Assembly (NCBI GenBank): GCA_945965395.1
Contig: CAMFND010000040.1
Coordinates: forward strand, 1 to 56,547
Length of the DNA stretch: 56,547 nt
Direction of reading: 5' to 3'
DNA from: an uncultured Bacteroides sp.
GTDB lineage: Bacteria; Bacteroidota; Bacteroidia; Bacteroidales; Bacteroidaceae
A program made the position numbers and the translations under genes. Of the stretch, positions 32,067 through 41,594 are shown piece by piece; position 1 is the first letter of the stretch; every line of letters starts with the position of its first letter. Under the pieces are notes generated by a model. That model made no database searches. It had not been told where the DNA came from and saw only the letters and a program-made list of their open reading frames with translations.

Positions 32067-35000
32067 CAGTTGGTACGTATTTCATAAAGGAATTCCTGCG
32101 AAAGAGGAACTCCTTCGGTGGGTTCACAATGGATTTTTCCGAAAAGAGGCATCTGCGGCTGGAGCGGTTTCAGCTCTGCTGACAGGTGGTTGCAGAATGC
32201 CGTGTAGGAATGGTTGTGCATGCAGGGACCCGCATCGTCACGGTACACCAGTACGTAATGGTTCAGGGGGCGGGCATGCACCAATTGGTTGATTTGCAGA
32301 GCCAGGTCGCGTGCTTCTCGCGGAGCGATGCGGTCGAACAGGCTGGAGAGGTTGAAAATCACTAGTTCGGTCAGTACGGCATGGGCTTGCCAGAAAGCAG
32401 CAGGCACGGCACTCAGGCGGGGATACCAGCTTGCCTGAATGTGCTTGTAGGCTGGTGAACGGAAAAAGGCTTCGGCTGTTTCTCCCATTTCCTGCATGGG
32501 ATAGATGCCCGTATAGGTCAGGTCCAGATGGGGAAGAGAACGGCATACATCGGCAAAAGCCAGTCCCGAGGCTCCGGCCTCACACGAGAGATCGCAGAAC
32601 ACCACGCGCCCTGATACCTTACGGATGAGGTCGTGCAGCCAGTTGCCGCTTCCGGTAAAGAGGGCCTGGGCAGCAGCATATTGTTTCCGCATGTACAAAT
32701 AGTTGTAGACGTGGCAGAAGTCAGATGGAGACATCTCTTCGGGCAGGGTACGGAAGTCGCTCCGACCGTAGGCCGTGGCTTCACGGTAGTAGGCTTCGTT
32801 TTCTTCCAGCTGTGCCGGTGGGGCTATCAATTCCGGGAATACCTCCTTGAAATGTGCTGGCAGGGAATAGGTACCATCTGCCACTTCCCAGTTCTTCCGG
32901 TACGAAGGCAGGGTGAAGTCTCCCCAGCAGAACGAGAGGGCATCCGTTTCCAGGTATCCGTTGTGCAGGCGGATGTACTCCATCAGCTTGTAGAAGGTAA
33001 TATTGGCCCCGAGGATGTGCGGGTTGCCCGTCAGTAGCAATTGCTTGCGGGCGCGGGTCAGTGCCACATTCAGCTTGCGGTCAATCAGGAAATTGCCCTC
33101 CTGAAACGTATTGGCCGTAAGGAAGTTGAGCTGGCTGAAGTTCTGTATGGTAAACGAATAGATGATAATGTCGCGCTGGCTGCCCTGGTAGCGTTCCACC
33201 GTGTCGATGGAGATGTCCTGCAAGGCAGGCAGCTGGAGACGTGCAATCTCTTTTCGTATCATGGCAATCTGGTTGCGGTAGGGCACGATGACACCTACCG
33301 TCCGGTTCGGGTCGAAACGGGATTCCGTCAAACGGTAAATATGGCCTAACAGGGTGGCTACAATCCGGGCTTCATTCGGATTGGTCTTGTCCGAGCAGGT
33401 CAGGTGGTCCGGAGCTTCTGTGGGAATGAACACCATTCTGCGTTCTAACAGCAACTGGTCGATGGCGTCCTGTGGAGTCAGTCCGGCTTCGTAAGGCGTT
33501 TCTTCCAACTGATGAGGAAGAGGCACGCTCTCCAGTTGCTCCTGGTAGTAGAACGTCTGGTTCGGGAACTCGGCAATGGCCGGATGCATGCGTCCTTGCT
33601 TGTGAAGGATGCTCCGGCAGGTGTCCGGACTCGATTTGTAAAGGCGTTCGAACAGCGAGTTGCGGCAATCTTCCAGCCCGATGTTCCGCAGCAGGAGGTC
33701 GGTCACGGCAGCTTCTTCCGTACTTTGCTGGGCAATGGCCGGTAATTGTTTGTAGTCGCCTACTAATACGAACTTGTCGATGGCGTTATGCTGCTGATGA
33801 CGGGCAGACAGGATACCTATCAGGTCGGGCTCCAGAATCTGCGAGGCCTCGTCGATGATGGCCAGCTGGAAATGCTTCAGCGTGAACAGGTTGAGGCGGT
33901 TGTTGATGGCGGTCGTGGTACCCACAAAGATACGTGTGCGTGCCATCTTCTGCTGGATGTCGGTCAGTTTGGGACAGTCATCCAGGCTGTATTTCAGCAG
34001 GTAAGGCACGAAACGCTTGTCGCACGACAGTTCGTTGCCGATACGGATAAACGGGGTACGGTCGGCAATGCCGGAATCCGTGAGCATGGCACAGATTTCA
34101 TCCACTGCCCGGTTGGTGTACGACAACAGCAGGATGGAGGTATCCGGTTCGCTCAGGGCTTCTTCCACCATGAAACGCAGGGCACACGAGGTCTTTCCGG
34201 TGCCTGGAGGACCCACCAGCAGAAAGTAGTCCCTGGCCTGTTTCTCTTTCAGGATGAGTTCGTTGAAACGCCCGTAATCGCCGTTCAGTTTGACGTCCTC
34301 CAGTTGTGTAGGCGGGCGTACGCCGAGCAGCAGTTCTTTCCGGTCGGCCTGTGCGGACAGAAAAGCATACAGCCCGCGGAAGCCGTTGTTGGCAGAAGTG
34401 TCCGAAAAATCGTGTTCCACGGCAAATACCTCTTCTTTGCCGCCGATAATGTCTTTATTTTGCTGTCCGTTGCGCAGCACTAAGGTCATACGGTTCGGCT
34501 GCAATTCCAGAATGTTTCCCTTCATGAGAATCTGCTTTCTCATGTCCGGTTCTTCCTTATACGCATAGAGAATCACCATGTCGCCCGTACGGAAGTTGGG
34601 CAGGAAGTCCTCGTCCTGTGTCGGAATGTGCAGTTCAATGAGGTCGTATCCTTTGCCGGGGCCGCTGCTTTGTTTCTCCTGGATGGTCAGTCCGGTCAGG
34701 ATATTGCCCGCCTCCAGTTTTTCGTGCAGCGGGATATGCCAGTTGCCGGCAAATCCGTGAGACGCATCGTTGCTTCCTCCGGTCTTGCTGAGAATCTGTT
34801 CCTTTGATACGAACGTGAAGAAGCGGTTGAAGTAGGCCCGCTCCAGCGGTGTACAGCGTTTCAGGGTATTGATGGCCGTCTGCAGTTGCGGTTCCTGGTA
34901 GTCGTTCCACAGCTTTCCGCCAATCTGCAATTCGTTCAGCAAATCGGTGCTCAGTGAGTCTACAATTTCTCCGATAGCTCCGTCGCCCAGTCGCATCTCG

Positions 35001-36313
35001 TTGTGTACGATGTAATTGCGGAGCTTGATGCTCTCCCGGAACAAGTTTTCGGCAAAGTGTTCTATCAGCAATCCGTCAGCATACTTGGAATAGAGCAGGA
35101 AGGTTTGCATATTAGCGGTTTCCTGCCCGAAATTGTACATCAGTACGCCTTGGTAGAGCATCATCTGAATGAAATGGTCTTCCTTATGGCGGCGGTGGTA
35201 TTCGTCGCGCTTTCCGGCCTTCTGTTCGATGAGTATCTGGAAGTCTTTCTGCATCATGTCCACACGTCCCTGCAATCCCAGTTTCTCACAAATGAAAGAG
35301 GCTTCGAGCAGAGTATTCTTCTTGTTGAAGTTCCGTATGTTATGAGGCAGCACATCGTGAACAAACGAGCGGATGTTCATCATCTGCGCCTGTGCCTGTG
35401 CGTGAAAATCGGCCGGAAGAGGGCAGGTACAGAAGTCGAGGGCCGAAGCGGCAAAGAATTTCTTGATGGTGCGGGGGTAACTCACCGGCTCCTGCGGCTG
35501 CTCGTTGATATAGTCGTCGAGAAACTGGCTGGCCAGGTTACCCATCAGGATGGGGGCCGTATTGGCTCTCGGCTTGATTTTGTTCATGAAATAGTTGAGC
35601 GGGTGGTGTCCGTACTCCCGAAAACAGGCGGCCAGCGAACTGATGTCAATCAGGTAATCGGGGTGAATCACAATAAGGTTGGGAATGTAGTGATTCTCCT
35701 CATCCACACGCACATCGAGCAGGTTCAGCGGAAGATTTTCTGAAAGCAGGTCTTTCAGGTAGAGCAGGTCGCCGTCATACCCACCTTTGGCATAGTTGAT
35801 GATGATGAACGGGTCGGTTTCACTGTCGGTCGCCGCCAAAATCTGCGTGTCGTTCCAACTGGTCACCGAAGCCCGTACGTACGGGATGTGCGACAGGCGT
35901 GTACCCTGATACGGACGGTTGGAGTGAGGGATTTCCGGAAGGATGGAAGCCGGAATGTCTTCTTCAAAACCTAAAGACACAAAGCGCACCAGTGCCCGCA
36001 GGTCGTAAAGGTATTCCTGCATGTCGGCCTGAAAACGGTCGCCCATGGCAGCGTTACAGTTACGACGCATCGTCTGGATGGCATAGCGGTCGGAGGGAGT
36101 CATTTTCTTCTCCTTGCAGATGTAATCCAGGCGGGAAAACAGGTTGGCGAACGAGAGCGTGACATCGGTGGTCAGTTCATAACAAGCCTGCTCCAGCACT
36201 TTGTGGAGCAGGATATATTTAGCTTGTAAATTGTCGGGGGCAGCCGTCGGCTGATGATGAATCCGTTCGATGCGGTTGAACAAATCGAAGGATTGAAGTT
36301 CGATACGAGACAT
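32066..36313 (-). CDS. Dna2-like nuclease-SF1 helicase with methyltransferase-like tail
   Basis: A roughly 1415-residue multidomain protein (ATG at 36313; the frame is open to a TTG two codons upstream). An unrecognised N-terminal region of about 290 residues leads to a PD-(D/E)xK nuclease near 345-390 (GRVDMMQKDFQILIEQKAGK split over that span, with Asp, Glu and Lys at 352, 363 and 365). The SF1 helicase follows: VGPPGTGKT (about 700), AIIDEASQ, VGVIVPYRNQ, DTVERYQGSQRD and RKLNVALTRARKQL. This order is as in Dna2. Beyond about 1170 the chain has VVFCDLSCEAGASGLAFAD and a downstream LVIFNLSSLFDRI that resemble a Rossmann methyltransferase fold (inference). A role in DNA end processing or defence is likely. 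Confidence 0.75.
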   Translation of the reverse strand: MSRIELQSFDLFNRIERIHHQPTAAPDNLQAKYILLHKVLEQACYELTTDVTLSFANLFSRLDYICKEKKMTPSDRYAIQTMRRNCNAAMGDRFQADMQEYLYDLRALVRFVSLGFEEDIPASILPEIPHSNRPYQGTRLSHIPYVRASVTSWNDTQILAATDSETDPFIIINYAKGGYDGDLLYLKDLLSENLPLNLLDVRVDEENHYIPNLIVIHPDYLIDISSLAACFREYGHHPLNYFMNKIKPRANTAPILMGNLASQFLDDYINEQPQEPVSYPRTIKKFFAASALDFCTCPLPADFHAQAQAQMMNIRSFVHDVLPHNIRNFNKKNTLLEASFICEKLGLQGRVDMMQKDFQILIEQKAGKRDEYHRRHKEDHFIQMMLYQGVLMYNFGQETANMQTFLLYSKYADGLLIEHFAENLFRESIKLRNYIVHNEMRLGDGAIGEIVDSLSTDLLNELQIGGKLWNDYQEPQLQTAINTLKRCTPLERAYFNRFFTFVSKEQILSKTGGSNDASHGFAGNWHIPLHEKLEAGNILTGLTIQEKQSSGPGKGYDLIELHIPTQDEDFLPNFRTGDMVILYAYKEEPDMRKQILMKGNILELQPNRMTLVLRNGQQNKDIIGGKEEVFAVEHDFSDTSANNGFRGLYAFLSAQADRKELLLGVRPPTQLEDVKLNGDYGRFNELILKEKQARDYFLLVGPPGTGKTSCALRFMVEEALSEPDTSILLLSYTNRAVDEICAMLTDSGIADRTPFIRIGNELSCDKRFVPYLLKYSLDDCPKLTDIQQKMARTRIFVGTTTAINNRLNLFTLKHFQLAIIDEASQILEPDLIGILSARHQQHNAIDKFVLVGDYKQLPAIAQQSTEEAAVTDLLLRNIGLEDCRNSLFERLYKSSPDTCRSILHKQGRMHPAIAEFPNQTFYYQEQLESVPLPHQLEETPYEAGLTPQDAIDQLLLERRMVFIPTEAPDHLTCSDKTNPNEARIVATLLGHIYRLTESRFDPNRTVGVIVPYRNQIAMIRKEIARLQLPALQDISIDTVERYQGSQRDIIIYSFTIQNFSQLNFLTANTFQEGNFLIDRKLNVALTRARKQLLLTGNPHILGANITFYKLMEYIRLHNGYLETDALSFCWGDFTLPSYRKNWEVADGTYSLPAHFKEVFPELIAPPAQLEENEAYYREATAYGRSDFRTLPEEMSPSDFCHVYNYLYMRKQYAAAQALFTGSGNWLHDLIRKVSGRVVFCDLSCEAGASGLAFADVCRSLPHLDLTYTGIYPMQEMGETAEAFFRSPAYKHIQASWYPRLSAVPAAFWQAHAVLTELVIFNLSSLFDRIAPREARDLALQINQLVHARPLNHYVLVYRDDAGPCMHNHSYTAFCNHLSAELKPLQPQMPLFGKIHCEPTEGVPLSQEFLYEIRTN

Positions 36314-36337
36314 GTGCAAAAAAGTGTCAGCAGAATG

Positions 36338-37168
36338 TTAGGGCAGTTTGGTCAGGTGATAAATCCGATACGCCTTGGCGAGTCCGCTGAACTCTCCCTT
36401 GTATTGTGCGGTTACCTCTTCTTTGATAAAGCAGTTGACGGTGGCGGCTCCTTCTTCGTTTGTAGAAGAAGTGTTGTCAGTGGTCTGGGTAGAAGAGGTT
36501 TCGTTTTCGAACAGCATGAAAGTGTATGTTCTCTTGGTACTTCCTGCCATTTCTGCCTGAATCTGCTGGTAAGGTTCACCGGTATCTTCCGTGTACTTTA
36601 ATGTGCGTTCAAAAAGTCCGATTTGATAACTTCCGGTATAGTTCGGGAAAATTTTCAAATCGCCGTATGACAAAGAAGCGTCAGAGTAGGTGAATAGCAA
36701 GCGTCCGCCTGACTGAACCGGAGTGTCTTCGGCAATTCGTGCAAGCAGTTCCGCTTCTTCTCCTTTGGTAAGGTCGTTACCTTCCACTTCTGCGCTGATG
36801 CTTTCTATCCGGTAGTTGCTTTGCGGGTTATTGACAACAATCGTCAGTGTGTAACTGTTGCCTGAGCGGTCGGCAATGAGGGTAGAGGTTTCTCCGATGC
36901 TGACCGGAATGAATGTCAGTGTGTCACCGTCGTAGCGGTAGTCTACGATTTCTTTATTTTCATTTTTGATGGTATAATTTCCTTCTCCTCCACGGATTAA
37001 GAATTTTTCCCCTTTACTGAACGGGCTGATTTCCAGTTTACCGTCAGTTATTTGTTGATGGTCGGTAGCGCTTACCAGGTAAATGGGGCCGTGGTCATCC
37101 TTGCATGCCATAAAGGAAAGGATGAGTACAATCAGAAGTATTCCATGAAAAAAATGTGTTCGTTTCAT
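36338..37168 (-). CDS. Lipoprotein, likely surface-exposed, unknown function
   Basis: A 276-residue lipoprotein with lipobox FMAC (Cys22). The residues after the cysteine, C-K-D-D, fit the K-(D/E)2 export signal that sends Bacteroidetes lipoproteins to the cell surface. The rest is beta-rich (KFLIRGGEGNYTIKNENKEIVDYRYDGDTLTFIP) with a Ser/Thr-rich linker (TSSTQTTDNTSSTNEEG) near 230. I do not recognise the family. The gene lies 24 bp upstream of the helicase gene, on the same strand, and has its own unusual promoter palindrome at 37169-37207. Confidence 0.75.
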   Translation of the reverse strand: MKRTHFFHGILLIVLILSFMACKDDHGPIYLVSATDHQQITDGKLEISPFSKGEKFLIRGGEGNYTIKNENKEIVDYRYDGDTLTFIPVSIGETSTLIADRSGNSYTLTIVVNNPQSNYRIESISAEVEGNDLTKGEEAELLARIAEDTPVQSGGRLLFTYSDASLSYGDLKIFPNYTGSYQIGLFERTLKYTEDTGEPYQQIQAEMAGSTKRTYTFMLFENETSSTQTTDNTSSTNEEGAATVNCFIKEEVTAQYKGEFSGLAKAYRIYHLTKLP

Positions 37169-37207
37169 AAGTCGTATATTTGAATTGTTGCTTCAAATAT
37201 ACGACTT
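37169..37207. promoter_or_regulatory. Perfect 16-bp inverted repeat containing two opposed -7 boxes
   Basis: The arms AAGTCGTATATTTGAA (37169-37184) and TTCAAATATACGACTT (37192-37207) pair perfectly with a 7-nt centre. Each arm holds TATATTTG, an exact -7 box, pointing outward on opposite strands. The right arm would serve the lipoprotein gene, whose ATG directly abuts the left arm. A bidirectional promoter or a repressor site covering the promoter is possible. On the plus strand it is also followed by seven T, so it could act as a terminator. Confidence 0.6.
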
Positions 37208-37362
37208 TTTTTGAATTTGTGAAGTGGATGGAGTAAAAACAAGGTCAACTTGTCTGTCTCTTTTTTATTTAAGAGGAGTGAAATTTTATTGTTGTAAAAA
37301 TATTTGAATTCATATTTTATGCTTGAATTTTGTAATTTTATTACGGAAATATATGTTATAAT

Positions 37363-37392
37363 TTTGTGTATGCGATTTTATTCCTATCTTTG
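37363..37392 (+). promoter_or_regulatory. Promoter of the defence island (rloA)
   Basis: TTTG (37363-37366), 18 nt, and TATCTTTG (37385-37392) form a good Bacteroides promoter 28 bp before the ATG. Confidence 0.7.
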
Positions 37393-37404
37393 TACAGTGT
37401 GATA

Positions 37405-37416
37405 GATAAATTTATC
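37405..37416. promoter_or_regulatory. Perfect 12-bp palindrome in the rloA leader
   Basis: GATAAATTTATC lies between the predicted transcription start and the ATG, a classical operator position. The WYL regulator encoded downstream could bind it (inference). Confidence 0.4.
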
Positions 37417-37420
37417 GAAT

Positions 37421-38719
37421 ATGATAGCAGAATTCGTCATTGAAAATTTTTTCTCAATAAAATCTCCGCAAAAGATAAGTTTTGAGCCTTCATCAGATAC
37501 CTTTATGTCTGATGAATATTCTTATGAAATTAAGGATGGAGTAAAGTTGCTGAAAGTTGGAATAATTTATGGTGCCAATGCTTCCGGCAAAACCAACATC
37601 CTGAATGCCATTGAATTTTTCAGAATGCTTGTGTTACGGATGCCCAAAAACCGAAATGAAAAAACAGGAGTCGTTCCTTTCATGCTGGATGATACGTCCA
37701 GGAAAGAAAGGACAAAGATGTCTATGGTATTCTATATCAACCGGTCGAAGTACATCCTTAGTTTTGAATTGGATGCAAACTATATCCATTCCGAGACATT
37801 GATTGTTTACGATTCCATTCGCCCTACCAAACTGTACAGCCGCAGTTATGACCCGGAAACAGATTCCACGACAATTGATTTCGGCGTAAACTTGAAAATG
37901 CCACGCAAGAGCCAGGACGTGATTTCCGGCAACACAATCAACAATTGCAGTGTGCTTGCCGCATTTGGCAAAAGCAATGTAGAACGGACCAGGTTGAATG
38001 ATGTGTACGATTACTTCGCCAAACAAGTAAAAGATGTGCTTTCGCCAGGTATGCTTCTTTCAGGCTATGTCAAATCACAATTGGACAAAGACGAATCGGG
38101 CGACTTGAAGAAGTTCATATTAAACTTTTTGAAAGCATCCGATTTCAACATAGAAGATGTCGTATTACACGAAGAGGAGGAATTGATTACCCCGGAACTG
38201 GAACAACTGATTCAGAACGCTCCTATTGGTGATGAAGCAAAAGCCGAAATGCTTAGAAAAGGGAAAATCACAAATGCGGAATTGACATTTAAACATAAGG
38301 CGGGTGATAAGCTATATGATTTATCGGAAGAATACGAATCGAATGGTACGATGAGATTTTTGGGAATGGCGGTAATTCTGAATTTCCTGTTAAAGACTAA
38401 CCGTTTTGTACCTATTGATGAAGTAGAGACAAGCATCCATTATGAACTATTGGCTTATTTCATAAAAGTCTTTTTAGCGAACAGCGAAGGAACATCCCAA
38501 ATGCTGCTTACAACACACGACATCAATCTTCTTAATGAGGATTTCATTCGCCGTGACACGATATGGTTTACGGACAAAGACGAATACGGAGAAACTAAAA
38601 TAGTACGTCTTTCATCTTTGGGACTTCATAAAAACCTCTCCCCTTATAATGCTTACAAACAGGGTAAATTAGTAAAGCTGCCGTTCCTTGGCAGTCAATA
38701 CATTAACCTAAACGAGTAA
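37421..38719 (+). CDS. rloA: RloA/AbiLi-like AAA (ABC-type) ATPase
   Basis: This 432-residue ATPase has a P-loop GANASGKT at 51-58, an ABC-like signature region near 305 (EEYESNGTMRF), Walker B FVPIDE at 329-334 followed by VETSIHYEL, and a switch His in LLTTHD near 365. The arrangement is that of ATPases paired with RloB, also known as AbiLi of the AbiL phage-exclusion pair. The RloB gene follows four bases later. Such ATPases sense an invader and control the TOPRIM partner. First gene of the island. Confidence 0.8.
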   Translation: MIAEFVIENFFSIKSPQKISFEPSSDTFMSDEYSYEIKDGVKLLKVGIIYGANASGKTNILNAIEFFRMLVLRMPKNRNEKTGVVPFMLDDTSRKERTKMSMVFYINRSKYILSFELDANYIHSETLIVYDSIRPTKLYSRSYDPETDSTTIDFGVNLKMPRKSQDVISGNTINNCSVLAAFGKSNVERTRLNDVYDYFAKQVKDVLSPGMLLSGYVKSQLDKDESGDLKKFILNFLKASDFNIEDVVLHEEEELITPELEQLIQNAPIGDEAKAEMLRKGKITNAELTFKHKAGDKLYDLSEEYESNGTMRFLGMAVILNFLLKTNRFVPIDEVETSIHYELLAYFIKVFLANSEGTSQMLLTTHDINLLNEDFIRRDTIWFTDKDEYGETKIVRLSSLGLHKNLSPYNAYKQGKLVKLPFLGSQYINLNE

Positions 38720-38723
38720 TGAT

Positions 38724-39323
38724 ATGAGGCGGACAGTAACAAAAAGTATCGCCATCATAGGCGAGGGAGAAACAGAGTGGTTCTATTTTGATTCATTGAG
38801 GGTGGCGTGTCGTTATCCTTTCAAAGTAGCGCCTGATTTTCCGCAGCATAGCGACATCAACCATATTCTGAAATTAGTTGAATCCTATTTAAACAAGCAA
38901 TATGATTATATCGTATGCCTGTTTGATATGGATAGACTATTGCAGTTTCCCACCGAAATGCAATTATATCAACGGGCAAAGAAAAAGTATGACGCAAAGA
39001 AATATGCCGGCAAAGTGATGTTCGTAGAAACAAACCCATGCACAGAATTCTGGTTCCTGCTTCATTTCTTACCTAATGTAGCTTGCCGACGATATGAAAG
39101 TTACGAACAACTGCTCCCTGAGTTACAGAAGTATATGCCGGGATATGAAAAGACCAAACGCTACTTCATACGAACCAATCTTTATAAATATCTGACAGAG
39201 AATGGCGATTTGGAACGGGCAATGTTAAATTCAGAGAAGTTATGTCAATTATGTAAGGAATCACCGGAGGATTTAATGGCGTATTCGGAGATTCATAAAG
39301 TGATAGAATTATTAAACAAATAA
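38724..39323 (+). CDS. rloB: RloB family TOPRIM protein (AbiLii-like)
   Basis: This 199-residue protein starts RTVTKSIAIIGEGETEWFYF; the acidic GEGETE (13-18) and LFDMD (66-70, DxD) are the metal-binding signatures of a TOPRIM-like nuclease. Further conserved parts are FVETNPCTEFWFLLHF (family hallmark) and YEKTKRYF. RloB occurs with RloA and is thought to be the nuclease of the pair. Together they form an AbiL/RloAB type abortive-infection module. Spacing of four bases to rloA shows a joint transcript. Confidence 0.85.
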   Translation: MRRTVTKSIAIIGEGETEWFYFDSLRVACRYPFKVAPDFPQHSDINHILKLVESYLNKQYDYIVCLFDMDRLLQFPTEMQLYQRAKKKYDAKKYAGKVMFVETNPCTEFWFLLHFLPNVACRRYESYEQLLPELQKYMPGYEKTKRYFIRTNLYKYLTENGDLERAMLNSEKLCQLCKESPEDLMAYSEIHKVIELLNK

Positions 39324-39359
39324 CACACAAAATACAGTAGTATTAAAAAAATATAATCC

Positions 39360-41585
39360 ATGATTAAATCTTTATCAATAAAAAACATCGCTACATTTAA
39401 TGATGATGGTATTAATATAAATGATTTGAAACAAATTAATATCATATATGGAGCTAATGGTTCAGGCAAAAGCACAATCGGTAAGGCCATTACAAATATA
39501 GATTCTTATGTTCAGTCCTCAATTTCTTGGGAAAATGATAGACCAATTGAGATTCTCACATACAATAAGGATTTTTGTAAAAATAATTTCTTGGAACAAA
39601 TGCCTGGAGTTTTTACATTAGGCGAAGCCAGTACAGCTGTAATTGCTGAAATTGAAAGAAAACAAGAGGAACTACAAAGAATAACAAATAATGGTTTGAA
39701 TTACAAATCTGAAATTGAAAAACAAGAAATCGCAATACAAACAGAAAATAAAACTTTCAATGAATTTGCTTGGATTAATATTTTCAAAAAATACGAACAA
39801 TGGTTTTCTAAATCTGCTATTGGCGCAGGAACCAAAGATAGATTTATAGAAAAACTATTGATTGCCTATCATAAAGAACATTCAAAACCTTTACCAATAG
39901 ATGAATTAAAAAAAAAGGCAAGAGTGTTATTGGCCCAGCAACCATTACGAATAGAACCATATACATTAATTGACAGTATTATATTACCATCTATTGAGGT
40001 GGATACTATATGGGCAAAAATTATAATAGGAAAACAAGATATTGATATTGCAGAATTAATTTATAAATTTAAAAATTCCGATTGGGTTAGCCAAGGACTA
40101 AAATATATGGAAGATGGAAGTGATATATGTCCTTTTTGTCAACAACATACTATCACAGATGCCTTTCGTGCAAAAATAAATGGATTTTTTGATGAAATAT
40201 ACAAACAAGATATAAGCAAAGTAAATGCGAGATATGAAGAATACAAAAATGCAGTCGATGTATTGACAAGTTCGTTAGAGCATCTTATTGAAACACAAAA
40301 AAGACAAGAGAAATCTTTTGTCAATTTAACTAGCCTAAATTCTATTTTGTTTGCTCTAAAAGCTACATTTTCTCAAAATCTGGAATTGATTTCTTTAAAA
40401 CAAAAAGAGCCTAGCCGGGTTATTACTTTAACAAATACAACAGATATTATCGAAGCATTTAATGCGGAATTAACAAAAGCAAATGTTTTAATAAAAGAGC
40501 ACAATTATCTGGTAGATAATTTCACAAAGGAAAAATCTATTCTAATAAATGAAATATGGAAATTCTTTGCTTCTGAATATGATACAACCATTACAAAGTA
40601 TATACACGCAATAAATGGTATTAAGTCAGCTATTGATAATCTGAAAAGGAAACGAAATGAAACTGCAGAAAAGTATAAAACAGTCAAAAAAGAAATAGTC
40701 AATTTAGAGAACTCGGTAACGAGTGTTACTCCTACCGTTAATGAAATAAATCGATTACTGAAAGGATATGGTTTCACAAATTTTCAAATTCAGGAAGTTA
40801 AAGATAATAAAAACCATTACCAAATAGTTCGAGAGAATGGAGAAGCTGCTAAAACTACATTAAGTGAAGGCGAAACAACTTTTATTACTTTCTTGTATTA
40901 TATGCAGCTGATAAAAGGGAGTTTTCATCCTAATGGAATCACGACCGATAGGGTGCTGGTAATTGACGATCCTGTTTCAAGTTTAGATAGTGGTGTTTTG
41001 TTTGTTGTAAGTACCTTATTAAGAAATGTCTTTACAGATATACATACAGGAAAAGGTGCTATAAAACAGGTAATACTACTTACTCATAACGTTTACTTTC
41101 ATAAAGAAATTGCGTTTTTGGACAAACATTGTAAATGGAGGAATAATGTAAAACATTTGGTACTTCGTAAGCGTGATAATATATCTTCCATTCAAGACTA
41201 TGGTGAACAAAATCCGATAAAAAGTTCATATGAACTTTTGTGGACTGAGCTTAGGAGTAAATCACAACATTCATGTATTGTTATCCAGAATATAATGAGA
41301 AGAATTATTGAAAACTATTTCTTAATTTTAGGAGGAATAAGTCCTGAAGTAATTCTTGAGAAATTTGACAATTATGAAGAGCGTATAATTTGTAGGTCTT
41401 TATTAAGTTGGGTCAATGATGGTTCACACTCATTGCCAGATGATCTTTTCGTAGAAATATCTGATGATCAGTTGAACCGAAATATAGCAGTCTTCAAGGA
41501 TATTTTTTATAAAATGGGACAAGAAGCACATTATGAGATGATGATGCAAATGAAAGACAAAGAAGATGAAAGTTTTATCAATTAA
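39360..41585 (+). CDS. rloC: RloC/PrrC-like anticodon nuclease (ATPase with zinc-hook-like motif)
   Basis: This 741-residue protein has a P-loop GANGSGKS (31-38), a CPFC zinc-hook-like motif (257-260) inside coiled coils, an ABC signature LSEGE (501-505), Walker B RVLVIDDPVSSLD (531-543) and a switch His at LLTHN (573-577). The C-terminal domain has Arg647 four residues before Glu651 and a later His690 (NDGSH), matching the Arg-x3-Glu and His triad of PrrC/RloC tRNA nucleases. RloC cleaves tRNA anticodons when phage attack disables host defences. It is AT-rich relative to its neighbours. Assignment to RloC rather than another AAA_13 protein is fairly confident. Confidence 0.75.
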   Translation: MIKSLSIKNIATFNDDGININDLKQINIIYGANGSGKSTIGKAITNIDSYVQSSISWENDRPIEILTYNKDFCKNNFLEQMPGVFTLGEASTAVIAEIERKQEELQRITNNGLNYKSEIEKQEIAIQTENKTFNEFAWINIFKKYEQWFSKSAIGAGTKDRFIEKLLIAYHKEHSKPLPIDELKKKARVLLAQQPLRIEPYTLIDSIILPSIEVDTIWAKIIIGKQDIDIAELIYKFKNSDWVSQGLKYMEDGSDICPFCQQHTITDAFRAKINGFFDEIYKQDISKVNARYEEYKNAVDVLTSSLEHLIETQKRQEKSFVNLTSLNSILFALKATFSQNLELISLKQKEPSRVITLTNTTDIIEAFNAELTKANVLIKEHNYLVDNFTKEKSILINEIWKFFASEYDTTITKYIHAINGIKSAIDNLKRKRNETAEKYKTVKKEIVNLENSVTSVTPTVNEINRLLKGYGFTNFQIQEVKDNKNHYQIVRENGEAAKTTLSEGETTFITFLYYMQLIKGSFHPNGITTDRVLVIDDPVSSLDSGVLFVVSTLLRNVFTDIHTGKGAIKQVILLTHNVYFHKEIAFLDKHCKWRNNVKHLVLRKRDNISSIQDYGEQNPIKSSYELLWTELRSKSQHSCIVIQNIMRRIIENYFLILGGISPEVILEKFDNYEERIICRSLLSWVNDGSHSLPDDLFVEISDDQLNRNIAVFKDIFYKMGQEAHYEMMMQMKDKEDESFIN

Positions 41586-41594
41586 AGTATAACT

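Noticed and set aside
34017..35743. Several open frames on the plus strand opposite the nuclease-helicase gene
   Set aside because: They result from GC-rich codon bias of the real gene and have no promoter or family match.
37169..37207. Simple transcription terminator only
   Set aside because: No plus-strand gene lies upstream to terminate, and both arms hold promoter boxes, so it was listed as regulatory.
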